A stretch of 64,000 nt of DNA from Pedobacter chinensis (GTDB lineage Bacteria; Bacteroidota; Bacteroidia; Sphingobacteriales; Sphingobacteriaceae). Made by a program: the position numbers and the translations under genes. Positions 23,867 through 33,514 of this stretch are shown here, piece by piece. The notes under the pieces were generated by a model, which did no database searches, had not been told where the DNA came from, and worked only from the letters and a program-made list of their open reading frames with translations. The stretch's first letter is position 1. Each line of letters opens with the position of its first letter. Location of the stretch: the NCBI RefSeq assembly GCF_003339865.1, contig NZ_QPKV01000001.1, forward strand, positions 62,001-126,000. The letters run 5' to 3'.

Positions 23867-25254
23867 TATAAGTGTATTACTTCGCCGTAAGCGTCTGCTG
23901 CCGCTTCCATAATTGCTTCACTCATTGTTGGATGAGGATGAACAGATTTAATCATTTCATGGCCAGTAGTTTCCAGCTTGCGGGCCACTACGATTTCAGC
24001 AATCATTTCGGTAACATTAGCGCCAATCATATGAGCACCTAATAATTCACCATATTTAGCATCAAAAATTAATTTCACAAAACCATCTTTTGCACCGGCA
24101 GCACTGGCTTTTCCAGAAGCTGAGAATGGGAATTTGCCGATTTTTAATTCGTAACCAGCTGCTTTAGCCGCTTTCTCGGTATAACCAACAGATGCAATTT
24201 CTGGTGTGCAATAAGTACAGCCCGGAATGTTGTTGTAATCTAATGGCTCAACATGCTGACCAGCAATTTTTTCTACACAAATAATACCTTCGGCAGATGC
24301 CACATGAGCCAGTGCCTGACCACCTACAACATCTCCAATGGCATAATATCCTTTAACCGAAGTATTATAAAATTCATCAGTAACGATTTTACCTTTTTCA
24401 GTTTTAATGCCTGTTTCCTCCAAACCGATGTTTTCGATATTTGCAACAATACCAGCTGCAGAAAGAACAATATCAGCTTCGATTGTTTGCATGCCTGATG
24501 CCGTTTTAACTGAAACTTTACAACCTGCACCACTGGTGTCAACAGATTCAACACTTGCTGAAGTCATCACATCAATGCCTACCTTTTTCAAGCTGCGCAA
24601 CAATTGTTTAGATACGTCTTCGTCTTCTACCGGCACTACATTATCCATGAACTCGACAATGGTAACTTTAGTTCCCATAGTAGCATAAAAATAGGCAAAT
24701 TCCACTCCAATAGCTCCAGATCCAACAACTACCATACTGTTTGGTAATTCGGGAAGAACCATTGCCTGGCGATAGCCAATGATTTTTTTGCCGTCTTGCT
24801 TTAAGTTGGGTAACTCTCTTGAACGGGCACCTGTTGCGATAATAATGTTTTTAGCTGTTAATTCTTTTTGAGAACCATCAGTGCCTTTTACTTCTAATTT
24901 GTTGCCTGGTTTAACTTTACCAGTCCCCATGATTACGTCAATTTTATTTTTCTTCATTAAAAATTGAACGCCTTTGCTCATTCCGTCTGCTACACCACGG
25001 CTGCGTTTTACAACTGCTGCAAAATCTGCTGTAGCGCCCGATGTAGTAATTCCATAATCAGCAGCATGGTTAATATATTCGAAAACCTGAGCGCTTTTCA
25101 AAAGTGCTTTCGTTGGGATACAACCCCAGTTTAAACAAATACCACCTAATGATTCACGCTCAACAATAGCAACTTTCATTCCTAATTGTGAAGCTCTGAT
25201 TGCAGCTACATAACCACCTGGGCCGCTGCCTAAAACAATAACGTCGTAATTCAT
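23866..25254 (-). CDS. lpdA: Dihydrolipoyl dehydrogenase
   Basis: FAD-dependent E3 component of pyruvate and 2-oxoglutarate dehydrogenase complexes, 462 residues. The FAD-binding loop is VLGSGPGGYVAAIRA at the N-terminus. The redox disulfide is in GGICLNWGCIPTKALLK, the NAD-binding loop is VVGSGAIGVEFAYFYATMG, the second FAD motif is GYYAIGDVVGG, and the C-terminal HPHPTMSEAIMEAA carries the active-site His. It is a single gene here, away from the other dehydrogenase subunits. Confidence 0.97.
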   Translation of the reverse strand: MNYDVIVLGSGPGGYVAAIRASQLGMKVAIVERESLGGICLNWGCIPTKALLKSAQVFEYINHAADYGITTSGATADFAAVVKRSRGVADGMSKGVQFLMKKNKIDVIMGTGKVKPGNKLEVKGTDGSQKELTAKNIIIATGARSRELPNLKQDGKKIIGYRQAMVLPELPNSMVVVGSGAIGVEFAYFYATMGTKVTIVEFMDNVVPVEDEDVSKQLLRSLKKVGIDVMTSASVESVDTSGAGCKVSVKTASGMQTIEADIVLSAAGIVANIENIGLEETGIKTEKGKIVTDEFYNTSVKGYYAIGDVVGGQALAHVASAEGIICVEKIAGQHVEPLDYNNIPGCTYCTPEIASVGYTEKAAKAAGYELKIGKFPFSASGKASAAGAKDGFVKLIFDAKYGELLGAHMIGANVTEMIAEIVVARKLETTGHEMIKSVHPHPTMSEAIMEAAADAYGEVIHL

Positions 25255-26112
25255 CTGTTTTTTTAATTTGTTTTTTATCTTTCAGATGGAGCTTACCATA
25301 ATTAAAAATCATCATTCGTTTATTCAATTGCGATTTAATTATGGATGGTTCAATCTATTTTAAAAGAGATTTGCTTTTTTGTTCTATTATAAAGTATCTT
25401 TTGGTAAAGTAGCCCTCGTACTAACGGATATTTCCGGTTTGATGATTGCTTACAGTCCTCATTACCATCTGTCGAGCACTTGTTCAACAATTGCCAAAAC
25501 TAAAAAAAAAATGTTAATTGATGGGATGATTATTAAGATACCTTTATCAAATACAGAAAAATTGACAAATCAAGTAAACATCCATTTTAAGTTTATTGAT
25601 GGGAAGAGATTCGTTTGAATTACAAATAACATCATTATTTGTCATGATCCTCAAATTATAAATAAAACTCATCTTTTATCCATATTGATTGGTTTTAATC
25701 AGCTGATTTAAAACTTGTGAATTGATTTTTATGATTTTCAACGTTTTGTTCGGAAAACTTCTGATCAAAAGAAGAATTTCTGCTTTAGTTGGTCTTTTGT
25801 AAGTTTACTTATTCAAAAAATAAATTGTTGGAATATGTTTTTTGGTAAAATGTAACGAAACTCCGTTTTTTGTTTGATATATTGTAATATTTTTGTTCTT
25901 TTTTTGATAGTTATTCATTTCTATATTCAAACTGTTGATAAAGTGAAAGTTATCATGCCAATAAAACATGTTAATTGTTGAAAAGTTTTATAATACTTAA
26001 CGATAATTTAACATTGGATGTTAAAATGTGTTAAATATTATTGAGTACATTTGCGGCAATAAAAATCACCCCGATTATTATTCAACAAACAAAAACAATT
26101 AAAAAAAGAAGT
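25255..26112. other. Long AT-rich spacer before the Oar-like receptor
   Basis: This 858-bp stretch has no convincing gene. A 79-codon frame at 25379-25618 has no recognisable motif, no flanking signals and an atypical composition, so it is left out. The right end holds a promoter -7 box for the receptor. No long hairpin or repeat was recognised. Confidence 0.5.
26046..26053 (+). promoter_or_regulatory. -7 box of the Oar-like receptor gene
   Basis: TACATTTG, giving a leader of about 50 nt before the chosen ATG. The box lies within the longest open frame, which argues that the frame's upstream TTG is not the start codon. No TTG lies at 17-23 bp. Confidence 0.55.
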
Positions 26113-29100
26113 ATGAACAAATCTTTACTTTTAAGATTAGTATTCGTTATTGTTGCTATTGCAGGTATTACTTTTAGTGCTCAGGCACAGGTAACCACAT
26201 CAACAATGACAGGGACAGTTAGAGATGCAAAAGGTGCTCTACCTGGCGCGAGTTTAAAAGCTACGCATATTCCAACTGGTACAGTTTATTCTGTATCAAC
26301 CAATAACGATGGTCGTTACACTATTTCTAATATGCGTGTAGGTGGTCCTTACACAGTAGAAGTAAGTTACATTGGTTATAATGCGGAAAAAATTAATGAC
26401 TTAACTTTAAAGTTAGGTGATCCTTATGTTTTAAACATAGTTTTAACAGACAACAGTAAACAGCTAAATGAGATTGTAATTACTGGTAAAAATGATCCTG
26501 TTTTCAATAGTAAAAAGACAGGGGCTTCTACTAATATCAGTAAAGAACAATTGCAAAGTCTTCCATCATTATCACGTTCATTAAGTGACTTTACCCGTTT
26601 AACACCACAAGCAAACGGTAACTCTTTCGCTGGTGCAAATAACAGATTTAATAACATCACCATTGATGGTGCTGTAAACAACGACGTTTTCGGATTAGCT
26701 AGTAGTGGTGCACCAGGTGGTCAAGCCGGAACTCAACCAATTTCATTAGATGCTATTCAGGAATTACAAGTAGTGTTGGCTCCTTTTGATGTAACTTTAG
26801 GAAACTTTGCAGGTGGTGGTATTAATGCTATCACTCGTTCTGGTACTAATAAAGTTGAGGGTTCTGCTTACTTTTTTGGTAGAAATCAAAATACTATTGG
26901 AAAGAGTGTTGACGGTTTAAATACAAAAGCGGCTGATTTCTATAATACTCAATATGGTTTCCGTTTGGGCGCTCCCATTATCAAAAACAAATTATTTCTT
27001 TTTGTTAATGGAGAAATGGGTAGGATTCAACAGCCAACCACTTTAAATGTAGGTGATCCTGGATCTGTTCTAACAGCTGCAGATGCACAAACAATCGCTA
27101 ATACTCTACAAACTAGATATGGCTATGATGCCGGAAGTTCAGGCGCAATAGATTCTAAAACACAAAACAATAAACTTTTTGTTCGTTTGGATTGGAATAT
27201 TAATGCAAAAAATCAGTTAACATTACGTCATAACTATATTAAAGCATTTGACGATAACATTAGCAGAAGTACAACCCAGTTCCGTTTTGGAAACAATGCT
27301 TATAGATTCAATAACAATCAAAATGTATCGGTATTAGAGTTAAGAAGCGCAATCTCTCAAAATGTATCTAATAATTTAATAGTTGGTTACCAAAGAATTA
27401 GAGATTTCAGATCAACAGCAGGGTCATTATTCCCGCAAATCCAAATCAATAACATTAATGGTATCTCTGGTAACTCTGTATTGGTTGGTTCTGAAAGAAG
27501 TTCTACAGCCAATGAATTAGATCAGGACATTATCGAATTTACTGATAACTTAAAAATCTTTGCTAACAAACATACCTTTACTTTCGGTACACATAATGAG
27601 TTTTTCAAGTTTAGAAACTTATTCATGAACAACTTTGCAGGAAGTTATACTTATAGTAACTTGAATGATTTTGTAACGAATGCAAGACCAAACATTGCAG
27701 CAGCAACTTATTCAGTGGTACCTGGAGACCCAACTCCTGCAGCGAAATTTAACGCTGCTCAATTAGGATTTTATTTTCAAGATGAAATCGATGCTTTCAA
27801 AGGCTTCAAGTTAATCGCTGGATTACGAGTTGATGTACCATTGTTTTTTGACGATCCTGCTGCTAATCCTCTCATTGCCTCTACTTTTGCTAATCAAAGA
27901 ACAGATCAAACTCCAAGTGGTCAGATTTTAGTTTCTCCACGTTTAAGTTTTAACTGGGATTTAACTGGTGACAGAGCTTTACAATTAAGAGGGGGTGCTG
28001 GGTTATTGACTAGTCGTGCTCCATTCGTATGGTTATCAAACCAATTTACTAACAGTGGAATGTTATATGGTGCAGTAAATGCAACTAACGGTACGGGTAC
28101 TTTTATTGCTGATCCTGCGAATCAAAGAGCCGCAGGTGGTTCTGTTTCAACTTATGAAGTGAACCTAGCTGATAAAAATTTTAAATTACCTCAAGTTTTT
28201 AGAACAAATCTAGCAGCAGATTTTAAATTACCTGGTGGAATTACAGGTACTTTAGAGGCTTTATATAGTAAAACTGTAAATAACGTATTATATAAAAACA
28301 TCAACATGAAACCTGCTATTGGAACTATTCCTGCAAGTATCACAGGTGGTGCCGATCTTCGCCCTTTATATAACTATCCAGCAACGGCTGGAAAAGTAAA
28401 TACTACTTTTACCAACGTTTATTATTTAGATAACACTGATAAAGGAAGCAGCTATAACTTAACAGCTCAATTGCAAAAAGCTTTTAATTTTGGATTATTC
28501 TTATCAGGATCTTATACCTATGGTAAATCTAAGGATGTTAACTCTGGTGCTAGCAGTACAGCTTCTTCAAACTTTGGATTTGTTCAAATCGTCAATGATC
28601 CAAATAATCCTGATTTAGCTTATTCTAACTTTGATGTTAGACATAGAGTTACTGGTGCGTTGAATTATGCAATTAAATATGGTAAAAATGAGTCATTTGG
28701 AACTACATTCTCATTATTCTATGTAGGTAAATCTGGGTCTCCATTTACTTATTTATATTTTGGTGACCTTAACCAAGATGGAAATAATCAAAATGATTTA
28801 CTTTATGTACCTAAAACTCAAAGTGAAATTAACCTAACTCCTTTGACAGTTGGTACACAAGTTTTCACTCCTGCTCAACAATGGACTGCTTTAAATGATT
28901 TCATCAACAATGACCCATACTTAAGCACTAGAAGAGGTCAATATGCTGAACGTAATGGTGCAAGGATGCCATGGGAACATCAATTTGATGTTCGTGTTAT
29001 GCAAGATTTAGGTGTAGTAGGTGGTAAAGGAACTAAGAATAGTTTGCAATTATCATTAGATATCATCAACGTTGGTAATTTAATCAATAAAGATTGGGGT

Positions 29101-29271
29101 AAATTATACTCGTTATCAAATGGTGCATCTACTTTAATTAATTATAATTACAACGCTACTACTGGTGGTGGTTATACTTTCCGTGCCCCAACCAATGGTA
29201 CAGCATATCAAGTTGCTCCATTTGCTTCGAGATGGCAAGCTCAAATAGGCGTTCGTTATAACTTTAACTAA
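26113..29271 (+). CDS. Oar-like TonB-dependent receptor with carboxypeptidase-regulatory domain
   Basis: Outer-membrane receptor, 1052 residues from this ATG. The start was chosen because it gives a proper signal peptide (LLLRLVFVIVAIAGITFSAQ) and because a promoter box lies just upstream; a TTG 24 codons earlier is rejected. After the signal, a CarboxypepD_reg domain (STMTGTVRDAKGALPGASLK), a plug region with LSDFTRLTPQANGNSFAG, and a long beta-barrel ending ASRWQAQIGVRYNFN. The Oar family is associated with protein or peptide handling and T9SS-linked outer-membrane traffic. No SusD partner follows, so it is not a polysaccharide-utilisation SusC. The cargo is unknown. Confidence 0.9.
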   Translation: MNKSLLLRLVFVIVAIAGITFSAQAQVTTSTMTGTVRDAKGALPGASLKATHIPTGTVYSVSTNNDGRYTISNMRVGGPYTVEVSYIGYNAEKINDLTLKLGDPYVLNIVLTDNSKQLNEIVITGKNDPVFNSKKTGASTNISKEQLQSLPSLSRSLSDFTRLTPQANGNSFAGANNRFNNITIDGAVNNDVFGLASSGAPGGQAGTQPISLDAIQELQVVLAPFDVTLGNFAGGGINAITRSGTNKVEGSAYFFGRNQNTIGKSVDGLNTKAADFYNTQYGFRLGAPIIKNKLFLFVNGEMGRIQQPTTLNVGDPGSVLTAADAQTIANTLQTRYGYDAGSSGAIDSKTQNNKLFVRLDWNINAKNQLTLRHNYIKAFDDNISRSTTQFRFGNNAYRFNNNQNVSVLELRSAISQNVSNNLIVGYQRIRDFRSTAGSLFPQIQINNINGISGNSVLVGSERSSTANELDQDIIEFTDNLKIFANKHTFTFGTHNEFFKFRNLFMNNFAGSYTYSNLNDFVTNARPNIAAATYSVVPGDPTPAAKFNAAQLGFYFQDEIDAFKGFKLIAGLRVDVPLFFDDPAANPLIASTFANQRTDQTPSGQILVSPRLSFNWDLTGDRALQLRGGAGLLTSRAPFVWLSNQFTNSGMLYGAVNATNGTGTFIADPANQRAAGGSVSTYEVNLADKNFKLPQVFRTNLAADFKLPGGITGTLEALYSKTVNNVLYKNINMKPAIGTIPASITGGADLRPLYNYPATAGKVNTTFTNVYYLDNTDKGSSYNLTAQLQKAFNFGLFLSGSYTYGKSKDVNSGASSTASSNFGFVQIVNDPNNPDLAYSNFDVRHRVTGALNYAIKYGKNESFGTTFSLFYVGKSGSPFTYLYFGDLNQDGNNQNDLLYVPKTQSEINLTPLTVGTQVFTPAQQWTALNDFINNDPYLSTRRGQYAERNGARMPWEHQFDVRVMQDLGVVGGKGTKNSLQLSLDIINVGNLINKDWGKLYSLSNGASTLINYNYNATTGGGYTFRAPTNGTAYQVAPFASRWQAQIGVRYNFN

Positions 29272-29294
29272 TACTTGATTTAAATATTTAATTG

Positions 29295-29326
29295 AAAGCT
29301 CCGACTGAAAAGTCGGAGCTTTTGTT
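29295..29326 (+). terminator. Terminator after the Oar-like receptor
   Basis: A 12-bp perfect stem (AAAGCTCCGACT and complement) with GAAA tetraloop and a TTTTGTTTT tail, about 25 bp after the stop. The rest of the 367-bp gap before the next gene holds no recognised feature. Confidence 0.9.
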
Positions 29327-29638
29327 TTAATGAGGATTTCCAAAAATCTAAAATCATGATCTGAAGGCTCGTAATAGCGTTGATTTGGAATTCTTTTCTG
29401 TTTTAGCTTATGCTTTTTGGGAGGTCGTCTTGCTTTTCGTCTTTATTTACATCTGATTCTTTTCCATTTTATGATTTGCTGTTTTTAAACCAACAAAGTA
29501 GTTGTTATGCAACAGCCACGAAATGCGGATGCTTTTTATTGATGAAAATTTCTGAAAAGATGAAAATTATAAAATCTGTTATCTTTTTATTGTCGTATAT
29601 ATAGCAAAACCCTTAATGAATAACTTAAAATATCTAAC

Positions 29639-30190
29639 ATGAAAACAATTACAAAACTTTTTGCAACGACATTTACCGCTCTTGCAATTTTTACGATGAC
29701 AAATTTGCATGCACAAACAATGACTACCATGGATGGAACGATGATGGATAATGGAATGGGATTTAAAGTGGGAGTTGGAATAAGTGGTGGTTTATTTAGA
29801 GATAAATCTCCAATGGATTATGCCTATGGTGCTGATTTAAAATTGCAATGGGATCTTACAAAGGATGTTGCCATCACTGCATCAGGCGGTTACACTAAAC
29901 TAATGGGTAAAAACAATTCTCTTGATGTTGATTTTATTCCTGCTAAAGGTGGTGTAAAAGTGTTTGCCATTAAAAGAATGTATCTGGCAACTGAGGCCGG
30001 AGCAGGATTCGCCATCCAGGATGGTGCAAAAACCAATTTTATCTATACAGGGGGGGTTGGTTATGAATGGAACAGTGGATTTGATATCGGTGTAAGATAT
30101 GAAGGTTATGTAAATAACAGTTCATCAACCACCTATTTCAGACAAACAGGTCAATATGCTTTAAGATTGGCATATAATTTCAAATTATAA
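29639..30190 (+). CDS. Small outer-membrane beta-barrel protein
   Basis: A 183-residue exported protein with signal peptide ending near TNLHAQ, then a Met-rich stretch (MTTMDGTMMDNGMGF) and alternating beta-strand pattern ending in LRLAYNFKL, whose terminal aromatic/hydrophobic residue is typical of OMPs. Resembles the OmpW/porin-like 'outer membrane beta-barrel' group; the function is unknown. It has its own terminator, so it is monocistronic. Confidence 0.8.
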   Translation: MKTITKLFATTFTALAIFTMTNLHAQTMTTMDGTMMDNGMGFKVGVGISGGLFRDKSPMDYAYGADLKLQWDLTKDVAITASGGYTKLMGKNNSLDVDFIPAKGGVKVFAIKRMYLATEAGAGFAIQDGAKTNFIYTGGVGYEWNSGFDIGVRYEGYVNNSSSTTYFRQTGQYALRLAYNFKL

Positions 30191-30211
30191 TTGAATCATC
30201 ATATATTTCCG

Positions 30212-30239
30212 AAGCCTCGCAATTTGCGGGGCTTTTTTT
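30212..30239 (+). terminator. Terminator after the small OMP
   Basis: Stem AAGCCTCGC/GCGGGGCTT (one G-T pair) with 5-nt loop and seven T, about 20 bp after the stop. Confidence 0.87.
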
Positions 30240-30286
30240 ATTGATTTAATATTAAAATTGCTATTTTGAGCCGAAAACCAAATACA

Positions 30287-30814
30287 ATGAAAAGGATATT
30301 AGGAATTGCCATATTAGCTACGTTAATGGCTTGCAATCAGGCAGAGAAAAAATCAACGGAAAATACAGACTCTTTACAACAAGATTCATCTCTGGTAAGC
30401 AATATTACCATCAAGGATGAAAAAAAATCTAACATCTTAAAACAGTATATAGATTTAAAAAATGCGCTGGTTTCTTCAGATGCTGATGCTGCTCAAAAAT
30501 CTGCAACTGTGCTGGAAACCAGTCTGGCCAATTACGAAGGTTGCGAACCTACTGCCGAAATAGCTGCTAAAATCGCTTCTACCAGTGACCTTGTTACTCA
30601 ACGTAAAAATTTTACAGTTTTAAGTGCAGATGTTATTGCGCTGTTAAAAAATACTGATATAGAAGCAGGAACTATCTATGTTCAGCATTGTCCTATGGCC
30701 AACAAAGGAGATGGAGGAGATTGGCTATCAACAGAGAAAGAAATTAGAAATCCGTACTACGGTAATGAAATGTTGGAATGCGGCAGAGTTGCCGAAGAGA
30801 TTAATGGAAAATAA
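30287..30814 (+). CDS. DUF3347 domain lipoprotein
   Basis: Predicted periplasmic or outer-membrane lipoprotein of 175 residues. The ATG was preferred over a TTG seven codons earlier because it begins an orthodox lipoprotein signal MKRILGIAILATLMAC. A Ser/Thr/Gln-rich linker precedes the DUF3347 domain (about 40-175), with LKQYIDLKNALVSSDADAAQ and the hallmark HCPMANKGDGGDWLS, a His/Cys/Met motif common in metal-efflux-linked members. A role in copper or silver handling is suggested by the family but not by any neighbour. Confidence 0.87.
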   Translation: MKRILGIAILATLMACNQAEKKSTENTDSLQQDSSLVSNITIKDEKKSNILKQYIDLKNALVSSDADAAQKSATVLETSLANYEGCEPTAEIAAKIASTSDLVTQRKNFTVLSADVIALLKNTDIEAGTIYVQHCPMANKGDGGDWLSTEKEIRNPYYGNEMLECGRVAEEINGK

Positions 30815-30946
30815 TTACAAAACCTGATTAAATTAAGCATGATTGTTACGTCTTTTTGACCGATTATTCATATTAATTTAACAGATTTGTTATGCATGTA
30901 TATTAATTTTATATAATTTAGAAAGCTATAAACACAATACAATAAT

Positions 30947-32236
30947 ATGTCAGATATTGCAGAGATTAAAGTCGATGGTAAGACAATAGAATTGCCAGTA
31001 ATCACAGGAACAGAAGATGAAAAGGCCATTGATATATCGAAATTAAGAGATCTTACAGGTTTTGTAACTTTAGATACTGGTTTTAAAAATACGGGGTCGA
31101 CAAAAAGTAAAATCACTTTTTTAGATGGGGAAAAAGGTATTTTAAAATATAGAGGTTATTCTATTGAACAGCTTGCTGAAAAATCAAGTTTTTTAGAAGT
31201 TGCTTATCTGATCATTTACGGTAATTTACCCACTCAGGAACAATTAGATGGCTTTCAAGCTGAAATCAGTAAGCATACATTGATTCATGAAGATATGAAG
31301 AAGTTTTTTGATGGTTACCCATCAAGATCTCATCCAATGGGCCAATTGGGATCGTTGATTTTTTCATTATCTACTTTTTATCCTGAATGTTTAAAACCTA
31401 ATCAAACAGCTGAAGAACAGGATTTAACCATCATCAAATTATTGGCTAAACTGCCTACAATTGTTTCATTTATTTATAAAAAATCTTTAGGGCATCCACT
31501 TATTTATCCTAAAAATAAATACGATTATGTTACTAATTTTCTTTGGATGACATTTGGTCAGCGTACTGAAGATTATGAAGTAAATCCGATTGTGGTTAAT
31601 GCAATGAACAAATTGCTTATCCTGCATGCTGATCATGAACAGAATTGCTCAGCATCTACAGTTCGTATTGTTGGTTCTTCTGACTGTAACCTTTATGCCT
31701 CTATTTCTGCAGGTATAGCTGCATTGTGGGGTCCGCTTCATGGTGGCGCAAATCAAGCGGTAATTGATATGCTGGAGTTGATTAAAGCTGACGGTGGTGA
31801 TACTGAAAAATGGATTAATAAAGCAAAAGATAAAAATGATCCTTTCCGTATGATGGGTTTTGGGCACCGGGTTTACAAAAACTTTGATCCACGCGCTAAA
31901 ATCATCAAAAAAGCATGTGATGATATTCTGGAGAACTTAGGCATTGATGATCCAATCTTAGAAATTGCTAAAAAGTTAGAAGAAGCTGCTTTAACAGATC
32001 AATATTTTATTGATAGGAAGCTTTATCCAAATGTAGATTTTTATTCCGGTATTATTTACAGGGCTTTAGGTTTCCCTTCAGAAATGTTTACAGTATTGTT
32101 TGCTTTGGGGCGTTTACCAGGATGGATTGCTCAATGGAAAGAAATGCATGAAAACAAAGAGCCTATTGGTCGTCCCCGTCAAATTTATGTTGGTGAAACA
32201 GATAGGGAGTTTGTTGAAATCAAAAATAGAAAGTAA
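30947..32236 (+). CDS. gltA: Citrate synthase
   Basis: Condenses oxaloacetate and acetyl-CoA into citrate in the TCA cycle. Hexameric type II length, 429 residues. Catalytic residues lie in the expected motifs: His in HADHEQNCSAS, His in MMGFGHRVYKNFDPRAK, and Asp in NVDFYSGIIYRALG. The GPLHGGANQA loop is also intact. It is monocistronic, between an upstream DUF3347 gene and a strong terminator. Confidence 0.97.
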   Translation: MSDIAEIKVDGKTIELPVITGTEDEKAIDISKLRDLTGFVTLDTGFKNTGSTKSKITFLDGEKGILKYRGYSIEQLAEKSSFLEVAYLIIYGNLPTQEQLDGFQAEISKHTLIHEDMKKFFDGYPSRSHPMGQLGSLIFSLSTFYPECLKPNQTAEEQDLTIIKLLAKLPTIVSFIYKKSLGHPLIYPKNKYDYVTNFLWMTFGQRTEDYEVNPIVVNAMNKLLILHADHEQNCSASTVRIVGSSDCNLYASISAGIAALWGPLHGGANQAVIDMLELIKADGGDTEKWINKAKDKNDPFRMMGFGHRVYKNFDPRAKIIKKACDDILENLGIDDPILEIAKKLEEAALTDQYFIDRKLYPNVDFYSGIIYRALGFPSEMFTVLFALGRLPGWIAQWKEMHENKEPIGRPRQIYVGETDREFVEIKNRK

Positions 32237-32240
32237 GCCG

Positions 32241-32284
32241 TTTCACAAAAAAGCCTCAGATTTTTCTGAGGCTTTTTTGTGAAA
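32241..32284. terminator. Long perfect palindrome terminator after gltA
   Basis: A stem of about 19 bp (TTTCACAAAAAAGCCTCAG paired with its complement) around a short loop starts 5 bp after the gltA stop. A and T runs within the stem allow termination on both strands, so it may also act for the converging DUF3667 operon. Confidence 0.88.
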
Positions 32285-32372
32285 ACAGGAATTTGCTTAA
32301 TAGCAATATTCAAATCTTCATCAGGTTGGAGGCGATTACTGAAACGAAAATTTTTAGAGCGCTTTTTTTTGA

Positions 32373-33494
32373 TTAAGTGGCCACATAATAAATTAAATTA
32401 ATCATAACCATTTCGGTTAATTTTAAAGCCACAGCATAGAGAATTAAAATCATGATCATTTTACCGATTACTTTCTTCCTTTGATAAAATACCTTAAGCG
32501 CATGGTAAAGATACCAGCATATCCATATTAATACTCCAATTCCAATAATACTCGAAACTACAGAATCAGTTCCAAAAACATATTTAATTAATGGTTTGGT
32601 AAATATGGATACAATGAAATATGCAGTCATTCCATGTATCGTAAAAATCAGGTGGTCGAGGTAATAAATGTGGTTTTTTCTAAAATTCCACATAATAAAT
32701 AATGCCAGCAGGGGCATTAATAAAAAATATTGTTTTGGGCGATTATGCTCCAGGGTTTCTTGGATTACTTCAGATTTTTCGCCAATGGTAATCGAGCGTT
32801 TTTTAACCATTCGCTCAAACCAACTGTCCCTTTCAAAAAGAGGTAATCTTTTTTGTCGGGCTAAATAAGCTTCATAGGTACTGTCATTTCTGTTGTCGTG
32901 AATCAGGTTGAATTTCTTGATCACATTTGTTAATGAATCTGATTTCTTAGTCTGGTTAAGTTTCTTTAAGTCGGCTAATACCACACTTTGCTGCTTGAAA
33001 CTTAATGCTCTAAATGCACTTCTATCCAAGCCTTCCTCAATACCTTGTTTTGTTCTATTGATAATATTTGGTGCTTTACTTTTCAAGCCTATTGCGCTAA
33101 GTACTTTATTGGCACTGTCTATAGCAGCTTTTTGTTCAGCCGTTACTTTTTTTTCAACATGATCGTCACTTTTTTTAACATGCTCCGGAGAGTAAGCAAC
33201 TAAGAAGTAAACAATCGATACAAAAATATACATGCTTACCGGATTGATATATCTGGCTCTTTTACCAGCTAAATAATCTAAAGTAACTTTTCCAGGTTTG
33301 GTAAGGAGAGGGGTAAGGGTTTGAAAAAATTTATTGTCGAAGTGAAAATAATGAGCTATGCTATGGCTGATAAAACCCCAGAAACTTTCTTTTAATTCTA
33401 AATTTGGTTGGCCACAATTGCTGCAATAATGTGTTTCTACATGAGAACCACAATTTAAACAGTTATGTTCTTTTCTATACTTACCGGCTGACAT
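32373..33494 (-). CDS. DUF3667 family membrane protein with N-terminal zinc ribbon
   Basis: A 373-residue protein. Two Cys pairs form a zinc-ribbon-like start (CLNCGSHVETHYCSNCGQ). The DUF3667 signature follows (LTKPGKVTLDYLAGKRARYI then NPVSMYIFVSIVYFLVAY), a charged, presumably soluble, middle and four or so C-terminal membrane segments. The function is unknown; the family is widespread in Bacteroidota. It lies 20 bp downstream of the nucleoside transporter gene, so probably co-transcribed. Confidence 0.88.
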   Translation of the reverse strand: MSAGKYRKEHNCLNCGSHVETHYCSNCGQPNLELKESFWGFISHSIAHYFHFDNKFFQTLTPLLTKPGKVTLDYLAGKRARYINPVSMYIFVSIVYFLVAYSPEHVKKSDDHVEKKVTAEQKAAIDSANKVLSAIGLKSKAPNIINRTKQGIEEGLDRSAFRALSFKQQSVVLADLKKLNQTKKSDSLTNVIKKFNLIHDNRNDSTYEAYLARQKRLPLFERDSWFERMVKKRSITIGEKSEVIQETLEHNRPKQYFLLMPLLALFIMWNFRKNHIYYLDHLIFTIHGMTAYFIVSIFTKPLIKYVFGTDSVVSSIIGIGVLIWICWYLYHALKVFYQRKKVIGKMIMILILYAVALKLTEMVMINLIYYVAT

Positions 33495-33514
33495 AAGGAG
33501 ATTCGTAGTATGCT

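Noticed and set aside
25379..25618. 79-codon open frame in the spacer before the Oar-like receptor
   Set aside because: No motif, no plausible translation context, composition like surrounding noncoding DNA; treated as chance.
26041..26112. TTG start giving a 24-residue extension of the Oar-like receptor
   Set aside because: Overlaps the promoter -7 box and would bury the signal peptide.
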